From: Hybos culiciformis
Lineage: Eukaryota; Arthropoda; Insecta; Diptera; Hybotidae
Length of the DNA: 64,000 bases
Direction of reading: 5' to 3'
Assembly: GCA_964007475.1 (NCBI GenBank)
Contig: OZ023274.1
Coordinates: 51,789,678 to 51,853,677, forward strand
The notes beneath the pieces are model-generated. The model did no database searches, had not been told where the DNA came from, and saw nothing but the letters and a program-made list of their open reading frames with translations. Positions 1 through 13,099 of this stretch are shown here, piece after piece (the stretch's first letter is position 1; every line of letters starts with the position of its first letter). The position numbers and the translations under genes were made by a program.

Positions 1-1290
1 ATCAGCAGAAAATAAACAATATTAAAATTTATGTCAAAATGTCAAAAAGTTTTTTCATATGAACTTATATTACTTTATAATATAAAACTATATCTTTCTA
101 TTTTTAAATTATTAATTAAAAAAAATAAAGAAGGTATCCACATAAGTCTGTTAAAAATAATAATAAAAAATTTATTAAATCTATGAAGGCAGTTTAATTA
201 ATTTTCTCTAATTTGATTTTTTAATAAATATAAATATATTGTTTTTAATTTATTCACAGAACTATTTCATGCTTGATATAAATAATAGATTTGACATAAA
301 TGCATTACAATATAGCTGAACATATTTTGAAAAAATGTATAAATTTCAATATAAATTTATAGAAAAAAGGAAAAATTGAAAAATGTTTCTCACCACTAAA
401 TTGCCTGCTTTTTAGAAGAGGGTTAACTTTGCTTTTCTTTTAAGGGGAATAATTTTAGTTAATTGACAATACTACTCATGTAGTCTCTATAATTTTAATG
501 CGTTAAAGATTGATGACAAAAATTATTTTATTGAATATTTATCATTGGGGTAAAGATTTATGTAATTTATGGACGAAAAAAAAAAAAGCATAAAAATCTT
601 TCTTTTTTTTTTAAATCAAGTGTAGTATACTCGACTTTTAATAATATGTTCGTTCATATAAAAAATATGTTTCTTTTCTTATGTTTTTTTTCGTCTTCGT
701 TTATTTTTTTTAAAGAAAATTCTTAAAATTCCTTCAGGGAAAATATATTATTTTCGATTTTTGTTTTCTGTTGAAAAAAATATAAAAAAAATAAAAAATA
801 CCAAAACCATCATGTCTGAATGAAGAAGTTTTTGGTAACCAAATACAGACAGAAAATTTTAAATTCTTAGATTTTTTTTTTCTTTATTTTTTTTCATTTT
901 TTTCTTCTTCTTCTTTTTGCGAATGAAAGATTGGTTACCTTTCTTTTTTGGTCCATGTACATTAGATAGAATAGATAGAATTTGAAAAAAAAAAAAAAAC
1001 TTCTTGAAATAAAAATCAAAAATTTTATCCACAAAAAGAATTTTCTTTTAGGCAAAAAAAAAAATTTTTCCTGAAAAAGAAAACTTGAAATTTCGATTTG
1101 ATTCAAATTCTCTATTTTTTATATTTTTTTTATACCTATATATTTTTTTTTCAGATTAAAAATATTTTTTTGTTTATTTTTTTTTTATTTTTAATTTTAA
1201 TGGAAATATTAAGTTTTCATAGTTCCTCAATTTATTATGCAAACATATTTTTTTTTAATTTTAGATTTTCTAAGTATTGAAATTTTATGA
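1..1290. other. AT-rich low-complexity stretch, no gene seen
   Basis: Poly-A and poly-T runs dominate, with dense oligo-T tracts around 600-1270. Open frames here encode mostly Phe, Ile, Lys and Leu, as expected from base composition. No splice-flanked or GC-richer island was found before about 1290. Confidence 0.6.
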
Positions 1291-1534
1291 ATTTCCCCCT
1301 CGGTTATAATGTAACAATGAAATTGGTTTGAACTAATTTAACAGACAGACCCAACGAAGAGATAATAATCGGAAATGTATAAAAAAAATTATTTAAAGTT
1401 TATGATGTTAATTACATCGCTCGTATCGTTATATATAAAAAAAATACCTTGCAGTTTATACACGATACATGGTATGCATATTACGGAAGTTTGAGAATCA
1501 GTTTGATTGATTGATTGATTTCAGTAGTTAAACC

Positions 1535-1642
1535 ATGGCTTCGAATGCTGATTATTACAAACATTTGTTTCGTGTTTCGTTCCTATGCATTTTTTGTTAC
1601 TTTGTGGAAAGGTGCAATAGAGTTTTGAAAACAATTCGATAG
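1535..1642 (+). CDS. Candidate small ORF or first exon, 35 aa, unrecognised
   Basis: The frame runs from an ATG in a good context (AAACC before it, G after it) to TAG and encodes 35 residues. It opens with MASNADYYKHLFR, followed by a hydrophobic stretch, VSFLCIFCYFV (about residues 14-24), then a basic tail ending in KTIR. This could be a single membrane or signal-anchor segment. It sits in a 350-bp block (about 1290-1640) that is visibly less AT-rich than its surroundings. A (TTGA)n microsatellite and a TTTCAG lie just upstream, so the ATG could also lie in a spliced exon. A weak donor (AAAG then GTGCAA) lies at about 1611. It is too short for homology by eye, and the open frame alone is weak evidence in such DNA. 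Confidence 0.25.
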   Translation: MASNADYYKHLFRVSFLCIFCYFVERCNRVLKTIR

Positions 1643-4066
1643 AGAATTTTGTATTAAATTCTTCTTCTTTTCAATTATTATCAAAAAGTGATCAATCATA
1701 AATTATTTAATAAAATAAAAAGAAAAATCTTTCAATTTCTGTGAAGAATAGAGATAAAATAATATGCTTTAGGATGCATTTGTTCTGATTTTTCATATAT
1801 TATACATACTTTATTCAGAAATTAAATATAAAATTTTATTTACAAAACCATTATAATTTTTTTTGATTTTTTTTATTGTTTCCGTGTTGTATTTAATATG
1901 TATTTTTATCAAGAAAAAAATACAATTTTTTTTTTTATTTAATGTATAGGAAGTTTTATACTTTCAAGTATTTATTTTTGTTTTTTTTTTTTCTAAATCC
2001 TTGCAAAAGGATTCAATTTCAAGTACATACTAAATATAAAGTTTATTTTATTTTAAACATTGCTTTTCCTTTAAGATAAAAACAAAAAATAAAAATATTT
2101 GCTTCTTTTTTTTTTTATTTTCTCTGCAAGCATGAAAAAATGTTTTTGTTTATGTTTAGTCTGGAAATAAGAAAACGTTTTTCGTATTTTCTTTTATTTT
2201 ATTTTAATTTTTTTTATTTTTTTATCAGGGAAATAGAAAATAAAATTCAAATCAAATATTGAGAGAAGAGAAAAATTAAATTATTTTAGTTTAACTACCT
2301 ATAGTAGCTACTATAGAGCAAAAAAGAAAAGATTTTTTTTTAGTAATAGATTTTTTTTTGAGTACTATTAAATGGTAGTTTTGCAGAGATTTTTAAAAAT
2401 TTTACACATGGGTTTCGTAAATTCAGACTAAAAACGATGTTTTTCAATAAAATTCTACAACATTCAAAAATAATATAAATTTATTTAAAACGTTCATAAA
2501 TTTTCTTAAAATTTTTACAGAAAATTGTTAATTTATTAACTTTATAATTAACGCCAATAAGTCTAAAGGAGATTTTATTTTTTACACATTAAAGAACTTT
2601 AACATTTAATTTTGTAAAATTTATTATTAATTTCTCTTTTTTCCAATAAAAAAAGTTTTATATGTTTTTTTTTTTGCATATTTTTAAATAGTATATAATA
2701 TATAGGTTTTTGTTCAGTAAAATGAAAATATAACATAAATGAATGTTTATTGTTTCCTTGAAATAAATTTCGATATATTTCATTGCTCAAGTATACCTTT
2801 AAAATATCTTAAAAGCTCTTATAACTTTATAGTTTTTATCCGTTTAATATGCAATATATATTTTTTTGGGGTATGATTGAAAATTTTGAAACATTTTTAT
2901 CGATAAATATTTTTAAATTCGACATTTACTCGTATACAAATTTTTCAACGATTTCCATGATGAACCCCTAGTACGAATCCATAGAAGCAATTGAAATTTA
3001 TCTACCCAACAAACAAATAAAGTTTTTACAAAAATATTAAATTTATAAATTTTTTAATAAAATTATTTATATCCTTGGCTAAATGAGAGCTTTTAACTTG
3101 CAAACGCGGTATCCTAGCATCTGAACATTTAGCTGCAATAAAAGTGAAAAGATTAAAGCATATTTCGGTGTTCAAAGGATCAAAATCGATTTGACAGTTC
3201 ATTAATTATAAGCACATTGTTGGATGGAGGACATTTATTGAAAACAGTCCGTTTTTGATTTTTAATGCAAAGCTTAGAAAGGACCAATATATTTAAAATA
3301 AATCTTTTTTTTTTTGAATTTCAAAGTAAAATCAAGATTTTCCATAAAACCCCTACACAGAATATAAATATTGCAAAATATAAAATTTTAAATAAACAAA
3401 AGACTTTAAATATATAAATTTTTTATTTTTTATTTTTTGTTTTTTATTCCAATCTAAAAATAATATTGAGTTCAACAGCCACTAATGTTTATCCTACTTA
3501 TTAATAATTTTTATATTTTTATGCAAAATATCATCATATTTCATATAAAAATATATATATATAAAATATCTTCAACTATATAATACATGTGTTCCATGTG
3601 TGTGTGTGCATAAATATATGAAAAGGATTTATGACAATTTTCTATTAAAAGATTTTTTTTTGTTTTTCAACAAAAAGAAAATATAGAATAAATAAAATTA
3701 TATACGAAATACTTACATTTGAATTGAACTTTACAAAATATAATATGTATAATATTAATAATAGAAAAGATTGTAGGTTGGATTTTTGATATATAACTAC
3801 ATAATATATCCTTATTCATAAAACTTAATGTTAATGTGAATTCTAACGAAATTTATTTTAAATAAAAATTAACAAGTTAACATTGATTGGTAAGGTTAAA
3901 TAAGTTAAAATGATGCCTATGACAATTTAAAACGTCTTTTTATACATATTACCATCCCACGTAATTTAGATTAAAATTATCGCCATATTCTGAGATAGAA
4001 AAACATATATCACATAAATATATCTGATTTTCGTACGACTATATTTCTCTCGTGATTTCAATAATA
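1643..4066. other. AT-rich non-coding stretch with AT and TG microsatellites
   Basis: No supported gene. Short microsatellites occur at about 3550-3563 (AT) and 3597-3608 (TG). A somewhat GC-richer block at about 3060-3300 has no frame I can interpret and may be a decayed repeat. Confidence 0.5.
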
Positions 4067-4234
4067 TTATACAGATTTGAATATATATGGTTCATTGATA
4101 TAAGTAAATTTAGTAATGTAATTTTTTGCCTTAGGTAGGATTTTAAGTTCTGTTTGGGACAGGTCTTTTGCCATTTTTTTACGAGCTATTAGCTCTTTCA
4201 ATGCATTGCCAACAGATTTAACTTCTGCTTTCGA
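4067..4234 (-). CDS. Candidate terminal coding exon or gene remnant, unrecognised
   Basis: On the minus strand a good acceptor (T-rich tract ending TGAACAG) abuts an open frame of 55 codons and a TAA stop. Composition changes sharply at the AG. Upstream codons are nearly all A/T, while downstream ones use GGC, GCA, CTG, TCC, GAC and CGT. The peptide starts SKAEVKSVGNALKELIARKK and continues with MAKDLSQTELKILPKAKNYI. It looks helical, is rich in Lys, Glu and Leu, and has no Cys or His metal motif. The last dozen residues revert to an AT-driven composition, so the true end may differ. No consensus donor was seen inside. It could be the last exon of a minus-strand gene or a fragment of an old transposon or pseudogene. 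I do not recognise the family. Confidence 0.3.
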   Translation of the reverse strand, partial: SKAEVKSVGNALKELIARKKMAKDLSQTELKILPKAKNYITKFTYINEPYIFKSV

Positions 4235-5518
4235 CTGTTCATAAAATAAAAATATAAAATAAAAATTATGTTCAAAAATGTATTTTCGGACTAACATACA
4301 AACATAAAATTTAATTTGTAATATTACACACATAGGTTATTTTTTGATTAAATATTTACATACATAGTGCCTATATATATATATATTTCTTGAATCCGAG
4401 GTAATTTTTTATTCAAATTAATCATTGAAGATGGAAATATATGCAAAGAATTATTCACCCTTTTATGGCTTTAAGTTTTTTAATAGTATAATATTATCTA
4501 GTATTATACTTATCTATATATGCATATGTACATTTGTTTGTAAAATAGAATAGAAAAATGTGAAATAACTTGGAATTTTATAAACAGAATATTTTACATT
4601 TCAAAGTCAAATGTTTGTATCTTATTACAAAAAATAAGAAAAAAAAGAAGAAATTATTATTTTACTTCAAATTCTCTGAAGCAGAACGAACAGTTTAATA
4701 TGTTCCCCTAACGATATAATTTTTTTTTTCAGCGAACATTCTTTAATTTTAAGTTCATATACATGTATCACAGATTATGTACATATAATGAAAAATTTTA
4801 ACCTAAACTTTTAAATACCAGCATATTATTAAATGCATGATTTATACTAACAATTTATGTGAACTTTTAGATTTATGTAGTTATTAAAAAATTATAAATG
4901 TAACTTTTTTTTGGATGATCAAATTTTATAATATCAAGCATATGTTAATTATAATGGACTAACAAGAATATTGTTTTCATATTTTATTTAATAATGATCG
5001 CATTAGAAAAAGAAATTATTAATTCTTTCTAATAGAAGCGAATACAGCAAATATAGCTGGTAGTTCTATAAATCAAAATATCTTATGAGCTTGTTAAATG
5101 TTCACTCATATTATTTATATTTAGTTGACATTATGGAAGCAATATACTTTTAATAAAATGTCATATTTAATACAAATATTAATATAATTATAGGAATAAA
5201 TAAAAAATTGAATAATTAGTAGTAACATTGTATAATAAGGGAATTAGAGGTTTTCCATACTAGTATGCTAAGTAAAGAAAATATTTGAATTGCGTGTATT
5301 TTGTTGTAATTAAGTATGTAGTTGAAAATAAAAGTTATAAATATATAAAAGAAAACAAAATATTTTATTTCTATTAAATTTGATCTTTATTACTCAGCGA
5401 TATTATGCAATCAAAATTATAAATTGATCTTAGCACTGCGAAAAATTTGTTCGTAACACTTATAGCAAAAAAATAATATTTAATTCTGTCAAATACCGCA
5501 AAATTTCTTGCATCTCAT
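4235..5518. other. AT-rich stretch, no gene seen
   Basis: Only short A/T-driven frames are present. No structured repeat or splice-flanked island was found. Confidence 0.5.
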
Positions 5519-5717
5519 TTGACTGCAAGTACATTTGACTGTAAGTATACATTTTGACAAATGACTGTATCCATAACAATAAGTAGAATTACAGTCAACT
5601 TAAGTAGAAATACAGTCAAATATATATTTACAGTCAAATGTTTTTACTGTCAATTGTATGTACAGTCAAATGTACTTACAATTAATTATTTTGACAGTCA
5701 AACGTACTTACAGTCAA
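5519..5717. mobile_element. 199-bp MITE-like element built of TTGACTGT/ACAGTCAA repeats
   Basis: Both ends carry the same 24-bp inverted repeat with about two differences: TTGACTGCAAGTACATTTGA on the left and its complement, ending ACGTACTTACAGTCAA, on the right. Between them the 8-mer ACAGTCAA recurs at about 5591, 5612, 5630, 5662, 5694 and 5710 on the plus strand, with three TTGACTGT-type copies at the left. The whole can fold back on itself. No target-site duplication is obvious (flanks CTCAT and CCCGA). The 60-aa open frame over it is a by-product of the repeats. The structure fits a non-autonomous DNA transposon with subterminal transposase-binding repeats. The superfamily is unknown. 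Confidence 0.55.
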
Positions 5718-8700
5718 CCCGATATTATTACTCAAATGAATGATAACTGATTATTCATAACCTCAGTGTAGAATGGTTAATAATAATAAAATAATTTTAG
5801 GAAGTCAATTCACCTGATGTAAATATTTAATGGTTAAATTTTTTTTTCTTCTCTATGCTAATGTTGTATTAAGTATTAAGATGATTCGCTTTATATCTGA
5901 ATAAAACATATGTATATTTTTTTATTATAGACGCACACGAATATTATGCATGTAGATACTGCAATTTAAAAAAAAGAGAATAATAAAAAAATGTTTGTTC
6001 AATTAACAGAAAGTCTGAAATTGAAATTGGATCTTTTACTTTTTTATTTTATTTTTTTTTTAATTCAACCAATATTTAACATAAAAAATGTTACATCGCT
6101 ACATTGATATAAAACATAATTATGCGGTGCGGTGGTGGTGCAAAAGCAATAGAGTGTAACGAAGATGGAAAATAAAAAGATAGGGTTTATATAATTTATT
6201 TTTAACTTTTAAAAGAATTTCTTAGCAAATTAATTCATATAAATAATGTATACAAAAATTTAATATGGTACTCCAAAAATTTTATTGAAAATTTGTATTG
6301 TAAGAATTTTTTTTACAAAAACTCTACATAAAGCAATGCGGTCTTGGTAATGATTGCTACTTAAACTCTTAGTGACCATAAATGTAAAGGGACTTTTCAT
6401 TTCATTATTTTTATATTGTTATAGAAATTTTAATTAAATATGGGACTTCCTAAAGTCATAAATTTTAACTTAAATATATGTACAAAAAAAAAATGTAAAC
6501 TTATTTTCATTTGAAAATAATGCTTATCAAAAACAAAGCAGAAAAATTTAGATTTCAACAAAAATCTATATAATATTAATTTCAATAATGCTATACCATC
6601 GTCGTCGCATATGTTTATATGTTTTTATGGTAACAAATGTTCGTTCTTTCTTTAAATTCCCTGAATAAAAACTTTTAACTTAATTCACCAATTTTCCAGT
6701 ATAATATTTAAGTTGTCTAGAGAAAATTGATTGACAAAATGTAGTATAGTACTTTCTCTCGTTTGAAATTTAAAAAAAAAATAAAATTCCTTTAAGAAGA
6801 AAAACTTTTTTTTTTTTTGTTATAAAATAACTTTTATTATCAAAATAGAAAATATACATAACAAAAATAAGGAAATCACAATAACAAACAGTGTTTTGTC
6901 AATCTCATACCACCCCTTATTTTGTTGTAAAAAAAAAAATAAAAATATATATATAATATTTAAAACATGTAAACATAAAATCCCAAAATACAAAAACGGA
7001 AAAAAAACAATTTTTTTTCGCTCATTTGAAATGAAAACTTTTTCTCTTGCTACACAAAAGGTAAACAGTGTCGTATTTCTCAAATAAAAATCAACATACA
7101 TTTTATGATTTTTTTTTTGTTGGCCTTCTTGTGTTCACACAGCCCAAAACTACATATCATCATAAAGCTAGCTACAAATTTAACCCCCAAATAGTAACTA
7201 CAATCTACAAACTACGCAACAACAATAACAACTTGATGGATGTTTTGTATTTTTATTTTCCCATTTTTTTTTTTTTTTAACTACATATTTTTTCACAGAT
7301 GGGCGAACATTGTACTCTTTTTAATATATATATATGTATATAATATATTTTTTTTTTAATGAAATTTTCTTATTTTCTTCTGTACGGTGGTTTTCCATGA
7401 AGAACGAAAAAACCCCTCAGTTGTAATTTAACTTTTGACAAAGAAACATGTTGCGTGCCGTTTGCGTGCTAACAAGTTATCATTTTTAAATTTCGTTATC
7501 GTCGTTCCAACTTATTTTTCATTTATAAATCAAAATTAATAAAAAAAAATTAATACATACCTACAAAGGGAAATTCTGAAAAAAAAAAAAAAATAAAATA
7601 AAATCACGATACAAAATTAATTATTTGGAATATGCGAAAAATTAATTATGAAATTGTGTGAAAAGCGTGATTCAAATAAAAATAGAACTAAAAAATAGAA
7701 AAATTGAAAAATTGAAAAATGAGTTCAAAAATAAAGTTTAATGAAAATGAATTTTCATAAAGAATAATTTTGAAACTAAAAATTTAAGCTAAGATAAAGG
7801 TGATTAAAAAAACTATATTACATACTGATTCGTGAGGTTCGAAATGGGGACTAGACAAAATTATAGAAATTTTAATTTATTTAATTTCTAATCTTTGACA
7901 AAGGTTCTCGGATTAAAAAAAAAAAAAAAACAATAGTTAACATATTCTGAACCTATTCCAGTTCAACTAAAATAAAATAATATTAAAGTTACTATAGTAT
8001 AAAGTATGAATATTTTTAATATTTGTTTAATCTTAAATGTCAGTTTACAATTTTGACAATTGAAATTGAAACATTTTTCTAAATTTAAAAAAAAAAAACA
8101 CATTTTTAAAATTACACCGGTTTTATATGGAAAATAGTAACTTTTAGACGTTTTCAGGCAAAATTTTTCATATAGAAAAAAAAAATGAAGTTTAAAAGCT
8201 CTAGAAGTCTAGACGAATACTTTCGTATATAATTAAATTTTTTTTTTAAATGGAATTAATAAAGTTGACAAGTAACTTTATCGATATGTCGATATCTGGT
8301 TTTATGTGGTCTTCAACAACTCAATCCTAAAACAAAGAAATCTATATCCTTACTTGCATATTTTTACAGTTTTACATCTTTACACGTTTATCTATAAGTT
8401 TTAGAACCGATTTCTTTTAACAGTTTTTCATCCAGCAAAAATCTTAAATCATCTATGTTCAAATGACTTTTACATGACAAAAAGGATCCCTATAAATGAG
8501 AAAAATTTAAAGTTTAAAAAAAATGAAAAAATTTTGGACCTAAAATTCCTAATATCGTCGGCAAAACTCTCGGATTGAATAAGTTCATAATATTTATAGT
8601 TCTGATGAACTAAAAAAAAAAACATTTAAGTAAAGAAGGAAATTATATGAAAATGTTGATTTCATCGATGTTCTACAATTGGTCAATTTATAGAGTTGGA

Positions 8701-9872
8701 CAAAGAGTTGGTCAATTTGTAGAATTGGACAATTAAAATTGATAAAAATGGACTATCTCATTCTGCGAATTTCGTCGACTGTACCTGTTATTTTGTTAAA
8801 ACACAAGCTTTTTTCCAATAAAAGATATATATTATCAGTATCCATCATTAATAAATTTATTATGTTTGCAATTATAATTATAAAAAAAAGTAATAATTTC
8901 AATCAAAAAGAATAATTATGTATAAAATATGTACAGAAAAGAATCTGAAATATCACTTTTATATGGCAATAACAAGCAACCTTTATTAAATAATCATCGA
9001 CTAATTAATATTATATATCAAAATAAAATTAATAATATGATAAATATTTAAACCCCTTCTTGTATGCATACATTACATATATATATATGCTTATAATGAT
9101 ATTCATAAAACATGATAATTCTATTTTTTTTTTTTGATTCTACCATATATTCATTTTTGAAATATAAATAAATTAATAACATCTTTATTCTCTTTTTATA
9201 GAACATATTATTTTAGATTTATTGTTATTGTGAAGCAATTATTTTTCTTTTTGTTGTTTACTACTTCTTTTTTTTATTTTTTATTTATTTTATGATGGTA
9301 GAATTTTCCTTGGAAATATATATATTTATATATAAGTTTTCCGAAAAAAAAAAAAAAACAAATATTTTCATAAATACATAAATATTATGTTTTATATATA
9401 CCTACCTAGTATGTTATTGTTTAATAGCCAATAAATTATAATCAATTTTATATCAAGTTTATACAAAAATGTGAAATATTTATAATATTTTTATATGTAC
9501 ATTTTTATATAACTCTTAAATCACTCATAACAATAATATTTTGTAATATCAATTTTATTAATCTGAAATATCGCGCTAAATGAATTATGTTCTTTCCTTC
9601 ATATTTATTATATTGTAGGTAGGAAGGTATATGTTTCCTTTTTTTGGTTTTCCTTTTTTTATATTATATTTTTTTGTATTCAAAAGAAAATGAATTTTTT
9701 ACTACATTTAACATTTTTATATAAATTAGTGTTGCCAATCGATGGCAAGTTATCTTATTGATTAATTTTAAAAATTTTGACATAACTAACTAGGTATAAT
9801 TTCTTCATATTCTAACACTGTTCTTGCTGATGACATGATAACTCACTTATTGTGGCATTTTTTTTATTATAA
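5718..9872. other. AT-rich stretch with poly-A/T runs, no gene seen
   Basis: No supported gene. Small GC-richer spots occur at 6124-6170 (GGTGCGGTGGTGGTG) and 7380-7510, but no frame or RNA structure there could be argued. A short tandem duplication is listed separately. Confidence 0.5.
8679..8733 (+). repeat. Two-copy tandem repeat, 29-bp unit
   Basis: TTGGTCAATTTATAGAGTTG is followed 29 bp later by TTGGTCAATTTGTAGAATTG, each continuing with GACAA. The duplication is local, with no sign of a larger array. Confidence 0.6.
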
Positions 9873-10300
9873 GATGAAACTGAAGACTTGTGGTTTCAAC
9901 AGGATGAAGCAACATGTCACACAAGTGGTGAAACAATTAATGTACTGAAAATCAAATTTGATGAAGGTGCATTATCGCGTTTTGCTTATGTCAATTGGCC
10001 ACCAAGATCTTGTGATTTAACACTACTGGACTTTTTTTTGTGGGGCTACGTAAAGGATGAATTTCATAAGAACAATTGATGAACTTGAAATCAAATTTGT
10101 GCAATTGAACCTCAACTATGTGAAAATCAATTCCTGTAAACATGGTAAACGTGGTTGCGTTGGACATTTGTCCGATATCTTTTTTAATTACTAAATTGTA
10201 GGCCTTTTACAACATATTTCAATTAAAATATTCCAAACTTTCATTCAAATGGTATGCTTTAATTAAAAAAATAAGTCCTTATTGAAAGACCCTTTACGTA
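9873..10300 (+). pseudogene. Mariner-family transposase remnant, C-terminal catalytic part plus 3' end
   Basis: The frame from 9873 reads DETEDLWFQQDEATCHTSGE, and later VNWPPRSCDLTLLDFFLWGY followed by VKDEFHKNN and a stop at 10079. This is the DDE core of an insect Tc1/mariner transposase that cuts and pastes its own element. The second catalytic Asp (in QQD, about 9903) and the third (in LLDFF, about 10029) are both visible. The family's usual Pro in DLTPLDFF is Leu here. After a one-base frame change the C-terminus continues (IDEL, CKHG, then GHLSDIFF) to about 10190. TTATTGAAAGACCCTTTACG at about 10279-10298 resembles the family's terminal repeat. The N-terminal DNA-binding half, the first Asp and the 5' end are missing, and a stop lies just upstream (9870). 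It is a dead copy. Confidence 0.85.
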
Positions 10301-10302
10301 AA

Positions 10303-12825
10303 TTAAAACAAAAATTAGTTAATCAAAATTATTTTTATGTTATATAAAAACCAACCATAAACATTAAAAAAAATTAAGTCTTAAAAAATTTATGAATAAA
10401 TAACGTTCTTTTTTTTTAAATTTTTTAGAAGAATAAGTAAAGCAAACTATAAGAAATATTGCATTCACAAAATATTGCGGTCAAGAAAGGAAAACCTCAA
10501 TGTTGTGTCATATTTGATATCATATATATATTAAAACACATAGTTTTTGTTTTAACTTCTTTCTTGTTCAGACTTTACTGGGTTATCTTATAGAATTCAC
10601 ATTTATGCAATACTAAAAATTATTATAATGGAATATTATAATAATTACTATAGTGCAATATTTCGCTGCAACTCTAGATGCATCTTCAGTAAGAATCAAA
10701 TCTATCAAATTATAAATATCCTTAAAACATACTTTGTTACTAAAGTTACGTAAAATAAAATATTTCCAAACAATAGCTAAATATATACATACCTAACCAA
10801 AGAAACCATCCACAGCAAAAGCTTAAATCTATAATAATATATTTTACTACCTCTATACCTAAATATTTTTCTGCAAAACTAATAATTGTCATTTCACTTC
10901 ACCACCTTCTGGTGACGATATTTTAATAAATTTCGTTTTGATATCAAAATTTTCAAAAACCCAAAAACAATACAACCTTTAAAAAAAAAAATAAACAACT
11001 ATTTTTTTTTTTTTTTTTTTTTGCTTTGTTTCTAAAAGATTGACAAACTATGATAGAGTTTTGTTTAAAAAAAAAACCACCATAAAAGCAATTCAGTGAT
11101 TTTATAACATTTTTCATAAAAATAAAGTCACATGGGTTGAATAAATTCCGATATAACTATAATTTCATATTTTGTTGGCCATAATACATATTTAATAATC
11201 CCCACTAAAATAAAGCAAGAAAGAAAAATTAATAGTGCAGAATTTATCGAAAATATATGATTTTGATTAGAATTCTATCTTAAAATAGTACTCTCCAAAT
11301 TAAATAATATGTTTTAAATAAAAGCTTAAGTGGTCATGAAGCTTTTTGGAAATTTTTTTCAAGCATTCCATCCAAGAACCAAGTCTATTTATTGCGACCG
11401 AAATACCTTACTACTATACTAATCGATATTTACACTTTTACTTTCTGCAAACGAATTACATATTCTCAAACATTCTTGTACATAATTTTTTTACATAAAT
11501 ATGGTGTAAATTCTTTTCTTGGATGTGTTGAAACGGAAAAAAAAAATTCAATTCACATGTCCAAAGCATAAAATAGAAAAAAAAAAAAAATCTGTCCATA
11601 AAAATGTCACATTTATCATTTTTTTCTGTTGCTATTTTTCTTGCTGTACTGAGTTTTGTATGAAGTAGTATAGTAAGGGAGGAAAAGGTATTAGGAAAAC
11701 AAAAAAAAAACTGTAAAATTATTTATTATCCTTGTTTGTGGAGGTCCCTTTTTGTGTTTGGATTATACTTTTTTAAGCACTCGTATTTTGAGTTGTTGTT
11801 TTTTTTGTTATGCGTCAAAATTTTTGTAAAAATTAACAATGTATCCAATATTTTTTGTTTTTTTTTTTTGTGCCTAAATTGGACATTGAAAAGTGTGCCC
11901 TTTTTTTAGTAGAGAGTCAAAAAAAAAAAAAAAACACAACCATAACAACATTTATAAAAATTTATGGGAAACATTAATGGGAGGGAAAAAAAAAACTTTC
12001 AGTGGTTATATGTATATGCATGTAATTATATATGTTATATATAGTAAAGAAGTTCATAAATTTCAGTTGATATCAAATGAAAAATTATGGGAAAAAACTT
12101 AATTTAGGTTTTTTGTTTAACCTATACTTTAAAAATTTTTTTATTTTTTGTTTTTGTTAATTTACTTATCATCTGACGTTTATTATTTTAAGTTATTATT
12201 ATTAAATATAAAATTTGTTAACTTTAAAGTGTGTACGTAAAAAAGTTCATGAGGAAAAATGAGTCAAAATATTATTTTTGATGTAGGTAAAAGATTATTT
12301 CAAACCAGACTTAAAACCTTGTACAATTCAATATAATCACACCGTCCAATTCAAAAAGTTAATTAACAAAAATGTTGAATAAATCAAAATATTTAAAGTG
12401 TACATAATTGAATGTTGAAAGTATTTAATTCTTTTTTTTTATTATTTTATTATTATCATTTGGCGCAAATAAGTCTGATCATTAAAAACATAAACTTTAA
12501 ATAATTATGAATTATTATGGTTACGAAATGTTATATAATTCATATTAATTTAATTTTTCTTTTTTGTTTTATTATATATATAGATATATATTTTTTTTTA
12601 TTATTAATTATGGCAATAAAGGACATCAATCTGGTCATATACAAATACATATAAATAAATCTATTTTAGTCATTTTGATATATTATATATGTGATAAATA
12701 AAAATGTAAAGTAATTTTAATATAACCAAAAATAATTGCAAACAATATTACAAATAAAATCTTTTATATATATTTTTTTTAAAGCTTTAATGAAATTAAA
12801 TAAATATTTTGAAATTTCCATTGAG
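10303..12825. other. AT-rich stretch with long A and T runs
   Basis: Contains one of the longest homopolymers of the window, 21 T at about 11002-11022, preceded by an 11-A run at 10981. A minus-strand frame ending near 10890 finishes in SSPEGGEVK, but this overlaps a small CACCACCTTCTGGTG hairpin and is not counted as a gene. Confidence 0.5.
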
Positions 12826-12874
12826 CTAATCAAAATCAATGTCCATCATTCCAGCACCTCACTGAAGTGATTTC
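12826..12874 (-). CDS. Possible tiny terminal exon, very weak
   Basis: On the minus strand TTTTGTTTTAG (a plausible acceptor) is followed by about 49 bp of clearly less AT-rich sequence. One frame, reached only by using a second AG further in (after TTCAGTGAG), reads GAGMMDIDFD then TAG. The first AG gives EITSVRCWNDGH then TGA instead. The acidic tail is protein-like but far too short to assign. It may equally be a chance island. Confidence 0.12.
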
Positions 12875-13099
12875 CTAAAACAAAATATTTTAAGCAAAAT
12901 AGAAATAAACTTATATTATTCTATATATAAAATTATTTCAAATAATATTCTAACGTTGATAAGGGCTTTATTCATGCAAAAATTCTAGGAAAATTAAAGA
13001 ATTTAAAATTCTTAAATTAGAGCAATTTTCTATTATTTCAGACGAAAGAACACATTTTTAGTAAAAAGGTTAGATAGAATTTTATGATTAATATATTGT

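Noticed and set aside
5561..5743. 60-aa frame
   Set aside because: Overlaps the ACAGTCAA repeat element, and its ITVNLS-like words reflect the DNA motif.
10870..10982. Minus-strand frame ending WVFENFDIKTKF...SSPEGGEVK then stop
   Set aside because: The only non-AT-driven part coincides with a CACCACCTTCTGGTG hairpin. There is no good boundary and no recognisable family.
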